In this document: positions 19,297 through 28,459 of the stretch, one piece after another
Layout: every line of letters begins with the position of its first letter
Position numbering within the stretch: the first letter of the stretch is position 1
Source: an uncultured Rhodospirillaceae bacterium
Lineage (GTDB): Bacteria > Pseudomonadota > Alphaproteobacteria > Rhodospirillales > Magnetospirillaceae
Assembly: GCA_903901915.1 (NCBI GenBank)
Contig: CAIUSV010000080.1
Coordinates: 1-64,000, forward strand
DNA length: 64,000 nucleotides
Reading direction: 5' to 3'
Made by a program: the position numbers and the translations under genes
Notes under the pieces: generated by a model
Seen by the model: only the letters and a program-made list of their open reading frames with translations
Told to the model about the DNA's origin: nothing
Databases searched by the model: none

Positions 19297-19782
19297 TCAG
19301 ACCCCGCGGATGCGGCCGTAATGGACGAAGTCGGTCCAGGTGCGTTCGAGGCGCTGCATGGTGTCCAGCGTGGTGCCGAGTTGATCCTGGGTCTTGGCGT
19401 CATCGCCAAGCGCGCCGGCGAGATCGTCTTGCAACTTGCGGATGGCGTTGCACAGTGTCAGCCCCTTCTCGGCCAGCTTGAGGCGGACCGAGCGGCGGTC
19501 ATGGGGGGAACGCTCCTGCATCAAGTAACCGCACTCGGTCAGGGCCTTGATGTTGTAGGACACGTTGGAGCCCTGGTAGTAACCGCGGTCCTTGAGGTCG
19601 CGGATCACCACCTCGTTCTCGCCGATGTTATAGAGGAGCAGGGCCTGCACGGCATTGATGTCTTCAATGCCAAGACGGCGCAACTCCGTGCGCAAGACAT
19701 CCAAGAAATGTCTGTGCAGGCGTTCGATCAGTCGGATGATGTCAAAATATGGCTGGCTCACGGGGTGGGAGTATAAGGGCAT
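19297..19782 (-). CDS. MarR-family winged-helix regulator, LdtR-like
   Basis: 161 residues from ATG 19782. The core (YFDIIRLIERLHRHFLDVL, then GSNVSYNIKALTECGYL as recognition region and SPHDRRS as wing) matches the MarR fold. It closely resembles the alphaproteobacterial LdtR group, where the characterised member controls an L,D-transpeptidase gene and stress tolerance. The start is uncertain: the ATG has AGGGG almost touching it, and GTG 19761 is an alternative. It is divergent from the ParA-like gene at 19890. The LdtR assignment is by recalled similarity. Confidence 0.8.
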   Translation of the reverse strand: MPLYSHPVSQPYFDIIRLIERLHRHFLDVLRTELRRLGIEDINAVQALLLYNIGENEVVIRDLKDRGYYQGSNVSYNIKALTECGYLMQERSPHDRRSVRLKLAEKGLTLCNAIRKLQDDLAGALGDDAKTQDQLGTTLDTMQRLERTWTDFVHYGRIRGV

Positions 19783-19889
19783 TCCCCTGCCGCGACAACA
19801 GGGGATTGCGCACACCCGCGTTACAGGCGGTTGCGAGGGCGGAGGCAAGGCGGCTATTGTCCTGATGGACTTCTTCAAAGGGTGGGCGG

Positions 19890-20987
19890 ATGTCGGCGAC
19901 GGACGGTGGCGGGGGGCGGGGCGGGGCGAAGCCGACGGTGGTGGTCGTCTTCAACCAGAAGGGCGGCATCGGCAAGACCACCACCAGCGTCAATCTGGCG
20001 GTCGGCCTCGCGGCGCTGGGCCGCGAGGTGATTCTGGTCGATCTCGATGCCCAGAGCAACGCCACCACCAGCGTCGGCCTGTCGTCGCCCGCCGCCACCG
20101 GCGCCTATCAGTTGCTGCGCGGCGAGGTGGACGTGTCGCACGCCTGTCGGCCGACCCCCTATCCCAACCTGCGGCTGGTGGCCGGGTCCGATGATCTGTC
20201 GTGGGCCGACGTGGAAATCGCGGTCAAGCCCGAACCGCAATATGTGCTGGAACGGGCGTTGGAGACCACGCCGGCCGACGTGGATGTGGTGGTGATCGAC
20301 TGTCCGCCGGCCTTCGGCATCCTGTCGGTCAACGCCGCGGTGGCCGCCGACGTGGTGATCCTGCCGGTGGTTCCGTCGCCCATGGCGCTGGACGGGCTGC
20401 ACAAGGCGTGGTGGAACATCCAGCGGGTGCGCAAGCACTTCAACCGCGACCTCGATACCATGGCCATTCTGTTCACCATGACCGAGGAAAGCGAGCTGAT
20501 GCATCGGCTTACCGAGGCGATCATGGCGTCATTCGGCGGCCGGGTGCTGCCGGTGATGGTGCCGCGCGATCTCAAGGTGATCGAGGCGGCGGCGCGCGAC
20601 ATTCCGCTGGTGGTGCTCGACCCGGAAACGCCGGCGGCGCAAGCCTATTTGCGCCTCGCCGAACTGGCGCTGACCCGGTTGATCGGCACGGGAAACCGCG
20701 AGCTGCCCGAGGGCGCGCGCGACCGGGCCATGGGCGTGCTGCGCGAGTGGCGCAAGCCACGGCCCGTCAGCCATGAACCCGGCGCTCTGCCCCCGGTGCA
20801 TGAATCTCCGGCGGTGGAACCGGGGCCGCAGCCGGGTCCCAATTGGGACGAGGAAATCGCCGCCAACTCCGACCAGATGCCGTTGGTCACCGGGCTGGGC
20901 TGGAAGATCGGGGTGGCGGTGATGCTGGTGGCGTTGGGCTCGGTACTGGGCTTCGCCTTCGGCCGTTGGATGTATCTGCCGCTGTGA
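19890..20987 (+). CDS. ParA-like ATPase with C-terminal transmembrane anchor
   Basis: 365 residues. The deviant Walker A of ParA/MinD ATPases (KGGIGKTTT, Lys24 and Lys29), VDLDAQSNAT as A' and VVVIDCPPAFG as Walker B indicate a dimerising, position-setting ATPase. After the ATPase domain (to about residue 270) comes a proline-rich linker. A single hydrophobic helix (about 338-358, IGVAVMLVALGSVLGFAFG) then ends in a short tail. Soluble ParA proteins lack such a helix, so this one is probably tail-anchored. No ParB or parS is adjacent. It converges on a second ATPase of the same design. Confidence 0.85.
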   Translation: MSATDGGGGRGGAKPTVVVVFNQKGGIGKTTTSVNLAVGLAALGREVILVDLDAQSNATTSVGLSSPAATGAYQLLRGEVDVSHACRPTPYPNLRLVAGSDDLSWADVEIAVKPEPQYVLERALETTPADVDVVVIDCPPAFGILSVNAAVAADVVILPVVPSPMALDGLHKAWWNIQRVRKHFNRDLDTMAILFTMTEESELMHRLTEAIMASFGGRVLPVMVPRDLKVIEAAARDIPLVVLDPETPAAQAYLRLAELALTRLIGTGNRELPEGARDRAMGVLREWRKPRPVSHEPGALPPVHESPAVEPGPQPGPNWDEEIAANSDQMPLVTGLGWKIGVAVMLVALGSVLGFAFGRWMYLPL

Positions 20988-21000
20988 GGTGCCGGACGCG

Positions 21001-22113
21001 CTAGCCGAACAGCCGGCGCAGCACTCCGCTCAACGCCTCGGCGGCCATGCCGGCGGCAAAGGCGGCCAGCAGCAGGGCCACCAGCCGGCGGCCGGTGGTG
21101 ACAGGGGTGACGGCGGCGGCTTCGACGGTGACGGGGCCGGAATAGCCGTGGTCGTCGGCTTCATCCTCGTCGCCGTCGTCGTCCAGGGGCGCCCGCTTTG
21201 CCCAGCCGGGCGAGGCGTCGGGGCGGCGCAGCAGGGCGCCATGGGCGGTGGCGCGCCAACCGCGCAGCCGGTTCAACGCCTCGTCGCGCCCCAGTGGTGG
21301 GGGCAGTTGGGTGCCTTGGCGGTTCTGCCGCGCCAGCCGGCGCAGCACCTCCTCGGTGGCATCGACATAGGCCCGTCCGGCCAGACCGTCGGGGTCGAGC
21401 ACCGCCACCGGCAGCGCCATCTGCGCCGCTTCGGCGACCTTGGGGTCGGTAGGGATATCGACGGCGTAGACCTGCTCGCCGAATTCGGCGCGAATGACCC
21501 GGGCGACGTCGTCGCCGGTGGGTTCCGATCCGGTCATGGTCAGCAGGATGCCGGCAACGCCGAGCTGGACGTTGATCGCTTCGCGGATGCGTTTGATCTC
21601 GTACCAGGTGTTGACCAAGCCCTCGTGGGCGTAGGGGTCGGGCCGCACCGGCATCAGCACCGCCGAGGCCGAGGCCAACGCCGTCGAGGTGGCGGCGGCC
21701 AGGGCGGGCGGGCAGTCCACCACCACCACATCGACCCCGGTGTCGGCAAGCCGGGTCTCCAACAGACCCCGGCGGCGGCCGGCATGCGCCAGCAGATGGT
21801 CGTTGTCGCGCAGGCTGGCGGTGGCAGGCAGCAGCCACACCCCGTCATAGGCCGTGTCCAACGCCGCCTCCAACGCCTTGGCCCGGCCGGTGATGACCTC
21901 GAAGGCCCCGGTGGCGGGCAGCGGCGACACCCCGAAGCTGCTGGTGGCATTGCCCTGGGTGTCGAGGTCCACCAGCAGCACCCGGTAGCCGAAGGCGCCA
22001 AGGCCGACGGCGAGGTTGCAGGCGGTGGTGGTCTTGGCGACGCCGCCCTTCTGGTTGAACACCGCCACCATCACCGGCGGTGGGATGACGGCGATGGACT
22101 TAGCCTTTGCCAT
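21001..22113 (-). CDS. ParA-like ATPase with C-terminal transmembrane anchor (second copy)
   Basis: 370 residues. Walker A reads KGGVAKTTT (Ala for the usual Gly before Lys, a known ParA variant). A' is [10 protein letters not shown] and Walker [12 protein letters not shown]. An acidic linker ([11 protein letters not shown]) leads to a C-terminal hydrophobic helix at about 342-360 ([18 protein letters not shown]) and a basic tail. Its start overlaps the end of rimO by 14 bp, and its stop lies 13 bp from the convergent first ATPase. The pair is homologous but not near-identical, so this is not a recent duplication. Function unknown. Confidence 0.85.
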   Translation of the reverse strand: MAKAKSIAVIPPPVMVAVFNQKGGVAKTTTACNLAVGLGAFGYRVLLVDLDTQGNATSSFGVSPLPATGAFEVITGRAKALEAALDTAYDGVWLLPATASLRDNDHLLAHAGRRRGLLETRLADTGVDVVVVDCPPALAAATSTALASASAVLMPVRPDPYAHEGLVNTWYEIKRIREAINVQLGVAGILLTMTGSEPTGDDVARVIRAEFGEQVYAVDIPTDPKVAEAAQMALPVAVLDPDGLAGRAYVDATEEVLRRLARQNRQGTQLPPPLGRDEALNRLRGWRATAHGALLRRPDASPGWAKRAPLDDDGDEDEADDHGYSGPVTVEAAAVTPVTTGRRLVALLLAAFAAGMAAEALSGVLRRLFG

Positions 22114-23467
22114 GCAGGGACCCGGGGCGGGGCCGGGACGGCGGCTTGCGCGTTACCAGTGAGCCCCACAGGTCGTAATCCTCGGCGGCCTCGACCTCGA
22201 CCTCAACCACGTCGCCCGGTTGCAGATCGGTCTCGCCGTTGATGAACACCGCGCCATCGACCTCGGGACTGTCGGCCTTGGACCGGCCGATGGCGCCCTC
22301 TTCGTCAACCTCGTCGATGATCGCTTCGACCACGGTGCCGACCTTGGCGGCGGCGCGGGCATCGGCGATCTGGCGGGCGGCCTCCATGAAGCGCTGGTGG
22401 CGTTCCTCCTTGACGTCGTCGTCGATCTGATCGGCCAGGGCATTGGCGGCGGCACCGGCTACGTTCTCGTACTTGAAGCAGCCGACCCGGTCCAATTGGG
22501 CCTCGTCCAGCCAGCTCAGCAGCGTCTCGAAATCCTCGTCGGTCTCGCCGGGGAAGCCGACGATGAAGGTCGAGCGGATCGCCAATTCGGGACAGATCTG
22601 GCGCCACGAGCGGATGCGGTTCAGTACCTTGTCCTGGTTGGCGGGGCGGCGCATCGCCTTCAGCACCGGCGGGCTGGCGTGCTGGAACGGGACGTCGAGA
22701 TAGGGAAGAATCCGGCCCTCGGCCATCAGCGGAATGACCTCGTCCACATGGGGGTAGGGATAGACGTAGTGCAGCCGTATCCAGATGCCGAGATCGCCCA
22801 GCGCCGCCGCCAGATCGGTGAGATGCGCCCGCACCGGCCGTCCGCGCCAGTTGGAGGCGGCGTGGCGCAGGTCGAGGCCGTAGGCGCTGGTGTCTTGCGA
22901 GATCACCAGCAGTTCGCGCACCCCGGCTTCGGCCAGTCGCTCGGCCTCGCCCAGCACGTCGGCGGCGGGGCGGCTGACCAGCGATCCGCGCAGGGCGGGG
23001 ATGATGCAGAAGGCGCAGGAATTGTCGCAGCCCTCGGAGATCTTGAGATAGGCGTAGTGGTTGGGTGTCAGGTGCAGCCCCTCGGGCGGCACCAGCGACA
23101 GCTTGGGGTCATGCACCGGCGGTACCGCCGCATGCACCGCCTCGACCACCGCCTGATACTGCTGCGGCCCGCTTACCGCCAGCACGTTGGGATGGATGGC
23201 GCGGATGGCTCCCTCGTCGCCGCCCATGCAACCGGTGACGATCACCCTTCCGTTCTCGGCCATGGCCTCGCCGATGGCTTCAAACGATTCGGCGCGGGCG
23301 GAATCGAGAAAGCCACAGGTGTTGACGATCACCACGTCGGCGCCGTCGTAGCTGGCCGAGATGTCATAGCCCTCGGCGCGGAGGCGGGTGAGGATGCGCT
23401 CGGAATCGACCAGCGCCTTGGCGCAGCCGAGACTGACGATGCCGACCTTGGGTGTGGGAGTATTCAT
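22100..23467 (-). CDS. rimO: Ribosomal protein S12 methylthiotransferase RimO
   Basis: 455 residues. The N-terminal UPF0004 domain has cluster cysteines Cys15, Cys51 and Cys80. The radical SAM domain has [11 protein letters not shown], and a C-terminal TRAM domain follows. RimO methylthiolates the conserved aspartate of S12 using two [4Fe-4S] clusters. Start ATG 23467 gives the usual short N-terminus before [11 protein letters not shown]; the frame extends further upstream without conserved sequence. Confidence 0.95.
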   Translation of the reverse strand: MNTPTPKVGIVSLGCAKALVDSERILTRLRAEGYDISASYDGADVVIVNTCGFLDSARAESFEAIGEAMAENGRVIVTGCMGGDEGAIRAIHPNVLAVSGPQQYQAVVEAVHAAVPPVHDPKLSLVPPEGLHLTPNHYAYLKISEGCDNSCAFCIIPALRGSLVSRPAADVLGEAERLAEAGVRELLVISQDTSAYGLDLRHAASNWRGRPVRAHLTDLAAALGDLGIWIRLHYVYPYPHVDEVIPLMAEGRILPYLDVPFQHASPPVLKAMRRPANQDKVLNRIRSWRQICPELAIRSTFIVGFPGETDEDFETLLSWLDEAQLDRVGCFKYENVAGAAANALADQIDDDVKEERHQRFMEAARQIADARAAAKVGTVVEAIIDEVDEEGAIGRSKADSPEVDGAVFINGETDLQPGDVVEVEVEAAEDYDLWGSLVTRKPPSRPRPGSLHGKG

Positions 23468-23565
23468 CCCGCCTGCTCTAGGCAATTCGGCGGCGGATTT
23501 CAAGCGTTTCGGACGAAAGCCGGCTTCTTTCCGTGGCTGGTCGGAAGATGCCGGCGGCGGGCACC

Positions 23566-23760
23566 CTACTGGATGCGCTTGAGCAGAACCTTGATGTTGG
23601 GGCGGTGGTCGAACGCATCGATGGTCCAGCCGACGTCCTTGATCCGGTACCATTTGCCGGTTCGGGTGCGGATGGTCTTGCCGATGGTGGGGGCTATATC
23701 AGCCTCGAAGTAGCGGTTGACTTCTGCCTTGTCGAAGGACTCGGAGATAACGTAACGCAT
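23566..23760 (-). CDS. Small hypothetical protein
   Basis: 64 residues with no family I recognise. It has balanced composition with an N-terminal [19 protein letters not shown] and a later [15 protein letters not shown] segment, and no signal peptide or membrane helix. ATG 23760 has a weak ribosome site (GGTGT). The protein looks coding in amino-acid composition, unlike the Arg/Pro-rich shadow frames nearby. It is transcribed out of the AT-rich stretch that separates it from rcdA. Confidence 0.6.
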   Translation of the reverse strand: MRYVISESFDKAEVNRYFEADIAPTIGKTIRTRTGKWYRIKDVGWTIDAFDHRPNIKVLLKRIQ

Positions 23761-24040
23761 GATACACCAGCCATGTCTATGATGAACTAAACTGATATCA
23801 TCTTATGTCGTTTTGCTGTTTTGTTCTGTGATGTCTTTAACATATCAATTTTATCTAAATTTCTACCAAATAGGCCAAAGATCACATGGCGGCGACGATT
23901 TATCCGGCGGCGATATGTTGAATTTTTGGCGATTCGGTGCCACCATATTTACAAGGAGCCGAGTCGGCCGTGGTTGGGCAATCGACACGGGGCGGGTGAA
24001 CGGTCTGTTCGGGCGGCTGTAGGCGGCCGGGAGATGTGGA
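23761..24040. other. AT-rich intergenic stretch between a small unknown gene and rcdA
   Basis: This 280-bp divergent gap, especially 23780-23880, is strikingly AT-rich (TTTTGCTGTTTTGTTCTGTG and ATCAATTTTATCTAAATTTC) against the GC-rich surroundings. It probably holds the promoters of both flanking genes. I could not pick a convincing -35/-10 pair or a full CtrA box. A plus-strand frame here (23813-24022) does not look coding. Confidence 0.5.
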
Positions 24041-24442
24041 ATGCAGGCACCCGCGTTCTTCAGCCGGACTTATGACGAGACCGTGGATCTCATGGTCGAG
24101 GCGCGAAACTACCTGACCCATTCCGAGCGCCGCGAGCGCGAACGGGCCGGCGCGGTCGCCGGCCTGCGCATGAGCTGCGAGGCCATGCGGGTGACGTCGC
24201 GGCTGACCCAGGTGATGGCCTGGCTGATGATGCAGCGCGCGGTACACGAGGGCGAGGTCAGCGCCGAACAGGCGTTGGCCGACGAATGCCGCCTGTCGGG
24301 GACCGACGTCTGCCTGGACGAAAGTTTCGGCCGGGACGAGACCCTGCCCAACGGGTTGCGTAGCCTGATGGACCGCAGTTTCCGGCTTTACGTCCGGGTG
24401 GCGCGGCTTGAGGAGATGATGGTGCGCCGCGTGCTGCACTGA
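24041..24442 (+). CDS. rcdA: DUF1465 family protein, RcdA-like cell-cycle regulator
   Basis: 133 residues, mostly helical. It matches the DUF1465 pattern around CEAMRVTSRLTQVMAWLMMQRAV-x-EGE. In Caulobacter the family member RcdA is an adaptor that helps ClpXP degrade the master regulator CtrA. The same role is inferred from family membership, not shown. ATG 24041 follows GGAGATGTGGA. It stands alone between the AT-rich gap and a convergent cyclase gene. Confidence 0.8.
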   Translation: MQAPAFFSRTYDETVDLMVEARNYLTHSERRERERAGAVAGLRMSCEAMRVTSRLTQVMAWLMMQRAVHEGEVSAEQALADECRLSGTDVCLDESFGRDETLPNGLRSLMDRSFRLYVRVARLEEMMVRRVLH

Positions 24443-24446
24443 GTCT

Positions 24447-26255
24447 TCAGCGCCAGACGACTTCCCACAGTTGGAACTTGTCGCGAAAGCCTTTGAGGGA
24501 ATGCATGCCGCCATCCTCGAAGCGGATGGCCTTGGCCCCGGTCAGGTCCTTGACTACCTGGGTGCACAGCGTCTGATCCGATTGGGTGGCGGCGCAGACG
24601 CGGGCCGCCAGTTGCACGGTCGAGCCGAACAGGTCGTCCTCTTCCTGGATCGGTTCGCCGGAATTCAGGCCGATGCGCAGGTGCAGCGGCAGGTTGGGCA
24701 GCTTCTCGTTGTGGGTGGCGACCTGGCGTTGGATGTGGATGGTGGCGTCGGCCGCATTGGCGGCGGAGGCGAACGACGCCATGATGCCGTCGCCGGTATG
24801 CTTGACCTCGCGCCCGGCGAACTGGGTCAGGGCGGTGCGCACGATGGCGTTGTGCTTGCGCACGATCTCCTGCGCCGCCAGATCGCCGCGGGCCTGGGTC
24901 AGGTCGGTGGAACCGACCATGTCGGTGAACATTACCGTCATGATCGACGGCTTCTTTTCGCCGGCCGGCTTGTTCCAGTCCTTGACCGCGGTCTGGAGCG
25001 CGATGCCCGGACTCATCTCGTCGCCGTCGGCCCACGAATCCATGGCGCCGCGCCCGACCTGGATCATGCGCATGTAGCGCGGTTCCAGCATGTATTCGGG
25101 CAGCTTGTCGCCAAAGCCGGCGGCCATCTCCGGGGAAGCTCCCAGCTTTTCCAGCACCTCCTTGAGAAGTTTGCGCCGCCCGGGGGGATCAAGGCTCTTC
25201 ATCTGGGCAATGGTTTCGATGGCGCCGGCCATGTACAGGTTCAGGGCGAACTTGTTGTACTTGTCCAATACCGGGGTGATTCGCCGCACGGTATCGATGG
25301 CGTTGTCGAAGAACCGGTCGACGACACCCTTTGAAGCCTCGAAGGCCGGGGTGGCGGGCAGGGCATCCAAGGCGGCGGCGACCGCTCCGGCCTCGGGTCC
25401 CGCTTCGACCGCCGCGTCATCCGACGGAGGATTGATTTCGGGCAGGTCGTCTTCGGGACTGGGCAGGATTTCGGGCAGGAAATCCTCGTCCTCGGGGGGT
25501 GGGGGCGGTTCGGGTTCCGGTTCCGGTTCGGGTTCGTCGTCGCTCCACTTGTCGGGAATCTGCGCCTCGGCTTGGCGGGCGAGCTTGTCCAACGACTTTT
25601 TAACCTCGGCATCGCTTTTTTGCTTGCGGCTCGGGGCGGCGTTCCAGGCAAACCCCGGCCGGTTCAGCGAAAGGTTGGCGTGGCGCGGCAGGAAGCGGAG
25701 TGCCAGGGGTACCGCCGAAACCAGGAACACCAGACAAAAGACGGTGAACAGCAACTGGCCATAGCCTTCGGGGGTGACGCGGTAGCCGTAGTCGTACAGG
25801 AATTCGATGACAGTGGGGACCAGCCGCAATGCCGCCAGGGCCAGAGCGATCGCCACCAGGAGAATGAAGCTGAGACGCCATAGAACGGTTCCGGCACCGG
25901 CGGCCGGGGGTGCCACCGCCCCGCGCCGCACCGGCTGGGCGCCCTTTCTGTCACCGCCGCCGGCCGCAGTTCTGCCGGCCGCCGGCCGCGATGCCGCCAT
26001 CGCCCTGCCGCCGCCGGTGGCCCCCGGGGCCTTCTTGGCCTGGACGCCGCGACCGCTTAAATAGACTTCGGTTTCGTCGAAGGCGTTGGAGTCGGTGTTG
26101 TAGGTCTCGCGCAGGACCTTGACCCGTACCCCCAAGGTGGCTTCAAGCTCCTTGGCCTCGCGCACGGCCTCGTCGCGCTCCAGCCGGGGAAAGCGCGCGT
26201 GCAGCATCCATCCTCGGGCTTCGAGAACGTAGACCTCAAAATGGACGATGATCAT
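24447..26255 (-). CDS. Membrane-bound class III adenylate/guanylate cyclase
   Basis: 602 residues. A small N-terminal cytoplasmic domain (FEVYVLEARGWMLHARFPR) comes first. A Gly/Ala-rich linker and two membrane helices at about 125-190 follow, then an acidic proline-rich stretch (EPEPEPEPPPPPEDED) and a helical region. The C-terminal class III cyclase domain has metal-binding VMFTDMVGSTDLT and KHTGDGIMASF, and GLNSGEPIQEEDDLFGSTV. It should make cAMP; purine specificity is not certain from sequence. ATG 26255 is chosen; a GTG at 26270 is an alternative just after GGGAGAGG. Confidence 0.88.
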   Translation of the reverse strand: MIIVHFEVYVLEARGWMLHARFPRLERDEAVREAKELEATLGVRVKVLRETYNTDSNAFDETEVYLSGRGVQAKKAPGATGGGRAMAASRPAAGRTAAGGGDRKGAQPVRRGAVAPPAAGAGTVLWRLSFILLVAIALALAALRLVPTVIEFLYDYGYRVTPEGYGQLLFTVFCLVFLVSAVPLALRFLPRHANLSLNRPGFAWNAAPSRKQKSDAEVKKSLDKLARQAEAQIPDKWSDDEPEPEPEPEPPPPPEDEDFLPEILPSPEDDLPEINPPSDDAAVEAGPEAGAVAAALDALPATPAFEASKGVVDRFFDNAIDTVRRITPVLDKYNKFALNLYMAGAIETIAQMKSLDPPGRRKLLKEVLEKLGASPEMAAGFGDKLPEYMLEPRYMRMIQVGRGAMDSWADGDEMSPGIALQTAVKDWNKPAGEKKPSIMTVMFTDMVGSTDLTQARGDLAAQEIVRKHNAIVRTALTQFAGREVKHTGDGIMASFASAANAADATIHIQRQVATHNEKLPNLPLHLRIGLNSGEPIQEEDDLFGSTVQLAARVCAATQSDQTLCTQVVKDLTGAKAIRFEDGGMHSLKGFRDKFQLWEVVWR

Positions 26256-26377
26256 GGCGTCCGCGCCCACCCTCTCCCTAACCCGGATATCTTGCCCCGT
26301 CGCGATCGGCGTCAGGGTAAGAAATACAGGCTAGATTGCCTCTAACCCCTTCGGCCGACGAAGTCCACAGCAAACAC

Positions 26378-26404
26378 TTTCGGCCGGCAAGTTGCCGGCC
26401 GAAA
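26378..26404. terminator. Perfect hairpin downstream of rpmE
   Basis: TTTCGGCCGGCAA (26378-26390), one base, then TTGCCGGCCGAAA (26392-26404): a perfect 13-bp stem. It lies 57 bp past the rpmE stop. The stem has T-rich and A-rich ends but no long U tail, so it may be a weak terminator or an mRNA-end stabiliser. It sits between the cyclase gene promoter side and rpmE. Confidence 0.5.
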
Positions 26405-26460
26405 ACAGGATCGTACTGTTATCAAGATGCGCGGGGGCGACCTTGACGGCCGCCGCCGGA

Positions 26461-26694
26461 TCAGGAATTGGTCGACTTGATGCCGAACCCTTCAAAGCGC
26501 TTCTTGAACTTGGCCAGCTGGCCGCCGGTATCGACCAAGCGATGCACGCCGGTCCACGCCGGATGGGACTTGGGGTCGATGTCCAGGCGGAGGGTGTCGC
26601 CGGCCTTGCCCATGGTCGAACGGGTCTTGAACTCGGTTCCGTCCGTCATCACCACGTTGATTTCGTGGTAGTCGGGGTGAATGTTGTCCTTCAT
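26461..26694 (-). CDS. rpmE: 50S ribosomal protein L31, zinc-free type
   Basis: 77 residues with the L31 pattern ([51 protein letters not shown]). The zinc-binding cysteines of C+ L31 are absent, so this is the C- form that needs no zinc. It has a clear promoter of its own. Confidence 0.96.
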   Translation of the reverse strand: MKDNIHPDYHEINVVMTDGTEFKTRSTMGKAGDTLRLDIDPKSHPAWTGVHRLVDTGGQLAKFKKRFEGFGIKSTNS

Positions 26695-26723
26695 GGCCTA
26701 CAGCTCCGCAAATCGAAGGCGCG

Positions 26724-26752
26724 TATATAGCCAATACGAGCGGGCGGCGCAA
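26724..26752 (-). promoter_or_regulatory. Sigma70 promoter of rpmE
   Basis: Minus strand: TTGCGC (26752-26747), exactly 17 bp, TATATA (26729-26724), 30 bp before the start codon. Good match to consensus with ideal spacing. Confidence 0.65.
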
Positions 26753-26813
26753 GCGGTCCTTCACCCATCCGGTGATTCCGGTCTAACATTGTCGCCCGAT
26801 ACCGGAGGACAGC

Positions 26814-27137
26814 ATGAGTTTGGACGAAAGCCGCTTCGCCACCATGGCCGACCAACTGCTTGAGCGCATCGCCGATGCCGTCGAGGACGCACTGGAGGAT
26901 GCCGACGCCGAACTGCACGGCGGCATCCTGACCATGACAGTGCCGGGCCTGGGCCAGTATGTGATCAACAAGCACACGCCCAATCGCGAGATATGGCTGT
27001 CGTCGCCCAAAAGCGGCGCCCATCACTTCGCGTGGCGCGACGAGGCATGGATATCGACCCGCGAGTCCTCGGTATCGCTGCTGCCGCTGCTCGTTGCCGA
27101 GATCGGAGGGAACGCCGGGGTGGACCTGAAGCTTTAA
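26814..27137 (+). CDS. cyaY: Frataxin-like protein CyaY
   Basis: 107 residues with the frataxin fold pattern: an acidic first helix ([14 protein letters not shown]), then [30 protein letters not shown] and [11 protein letters not shown]. Frataxins bind iron and modulate cysteine desulfurase in Fe-S assembly, so it should act with the isc gene products encoded about 4 kb away. A strong GGAGGA precedes the ATG. Its TAA overlaps the convergent tyrS TAA by 3 bp. Confidence 0.9.
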   Translation: MSLDESRFATMADQLLERIADAVEDALEDADAELHGGILTMTVPGLGQYVINKHTPNREIWLSSPKSGAHHFAWRDEAWISTRESSVSLLPLLVAEIGGNAGVDLKL

Positions 27138-28384
27138 ACCGGCTTGATCAGGATGTGGCGTTTCTTGCCCGCGGTCAGCTTGATCGCCCCATCCTTGAGA
27201 TCGGCGGGAGAGACCACGCGGGTCTCGCTGTCCACGGCGGTGTCGTTGATCCGGCCGCCGCCGCCCTTGATCAGGCGCTTGGCCTCGCCGTTGGAGGCCG
27301 CCAGTCCGGCGCGGGTGAACAGCACGGAAGCGGGAATACCGGCTTCCAGCTCGGCCGCCGGGATTTCCACCGTGGGCAGGGTATCGGCGGCGGCACCTTC
27401 CTCGAAGGTCTTGCGCGCGGTCTCGGCGGCTTCGGCGGCGGCGGCGTCGCCATGGGCCAGCCGGGTGACCTCGCCCGCCAGGATCTTCTTGGCTTCGTTG
27501 ATCTCCGAACCTTGAAGCGCCTCCAACCGGGCGATCTCGGCCAGCGGCAGTTCGGTGAACAGTTTGAGGAAGCGGCCGACATCGGCATCCTCGGTGTTGC
27601 GCCAGTACTGCCAGAATTCCCATGGGCTGAGGGATTCGGCGTTCAGCCATACCGCGCCCTGGGCGGTCTTACCCATCTTGGCGCCCGAAGAGGTGGTCAG
27701 CAGCGGGCTGGTCAGGCCGAACAGCTCGGCCTGATCGGCGCGGCGGCCCAGCTCGACGCCGTTGACGATGTTGCCCCATTGGTCCGAGCCACCCATCTGG
27801 AGAATGCAGCGGTTGCGGCGGAACAGTTCAACGAAGTCGAAGCCTTGCAGGATCATATAGTTGAATTCAAGGAAGGTCAGCGGCTGCTCGCGCTCCAGCC
27901 GCAGCTTGACCGAGTCGAAGGTCAGCATGCGGTTGATGGTGAAATGGCGCCCGTAGTCGCGCAGGAAGTCGATGTAGTTCAGCTTGTCCAGCCAGTCGGC
28001 GTTGTTGACCATGATGGCGTCGGTGGCGCCGGTGCCGAAGGTCAGGTACTTGCCGAATACGCTTTTGATTCCGCCCAGGTTGGCGGCGATGATCTCGTCG
28101 GTGAGCAGCTTGCGCGATTCGTCCTTGCCCGAGGGATCGCCGATGCGGGTGGTGCCGCCGCCCATCAGCACGATGGGCTGGTGGCCGGTCTTCTGCCACC
28201 AGCGCAGCAGCATGATCTGCATCAGCGATCCGACGTGTAACGACGGGGCGGTGCAGTCGAAGCCGATATAGGCCGCCCGCGTGCCGCCGGCGAGGAGGGC
28301 GTCGAGCCGTTCCAGGTCGGTGCATTGGTGCATGAAGCCGCGTTCGGTGACGGTGCGCAGGAATTCGGACTTGAGACTGGTCAT
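27134..28384 (-). CDS. tyrS: Tyrosyl-tRNA synthetase
   Basis: 416 residues, class I synthetase. The HIGH-equivalent LHVGSL is at 49-54, the KMSKS-equivalent KMGKT at 236-240, and tyrosine/tRNA binding segments include GGSDQWGNI. The C-terminal S4-like RNA-binding domain ends in [10 protein letters not shown]. It charges tRNA-Tyr. Divergent from anmK. Confidence 0.96.
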   Translation of the reverse strand: MTSLKSEFLRTVTERGFMHQCTDLERLDALLAGGTRAAYIGFDCTAPSLHVGSLMQIMLLRWWQKTGHQPIVLMGGGTTRIGDPSGKDESRKLLTDEIIAANLGGIKSVFGKYLTFGTGATDAIMVNNADWLDKLNYIDFLRDYGRHFTINRMLTFDSVKLRLEREQPLTFLEFNYMILQGFDFVELFRRNRCILQMGGSDQWGNIVNGVELGRRADQAELFGLTSPLLTTSSGAKMGKTAQGAVWLNAESLSPWEFWQYWRNTEDADVGRFLKLFTELPLAEIARLEALQGSEINEAKKILAGEVTRLAHGDAAAAEAAETARKTFEEGAAADTLPTVEIPAAELEAGIPASVLFTRAGLAASNGEAKRLIKGGGGRINDTAVDSETRVVSPADLKDGAIKLTAGKKRHILIKPV

Positions 28385-28459
28385 GGCGGCTGATCTGCTT
28401 GCTGGTGGAAGGCCGCTCGTTTATCACAATCCTCGGTTCACCACAATGCGGGGGCGGAG

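Noticed and set aside
23813-24022. Possible 69-residue plus-strand gene in the AT-rich gap
   Set aside because: No ribosome site, odd composition and it overlaps the probable rcdA promoter.
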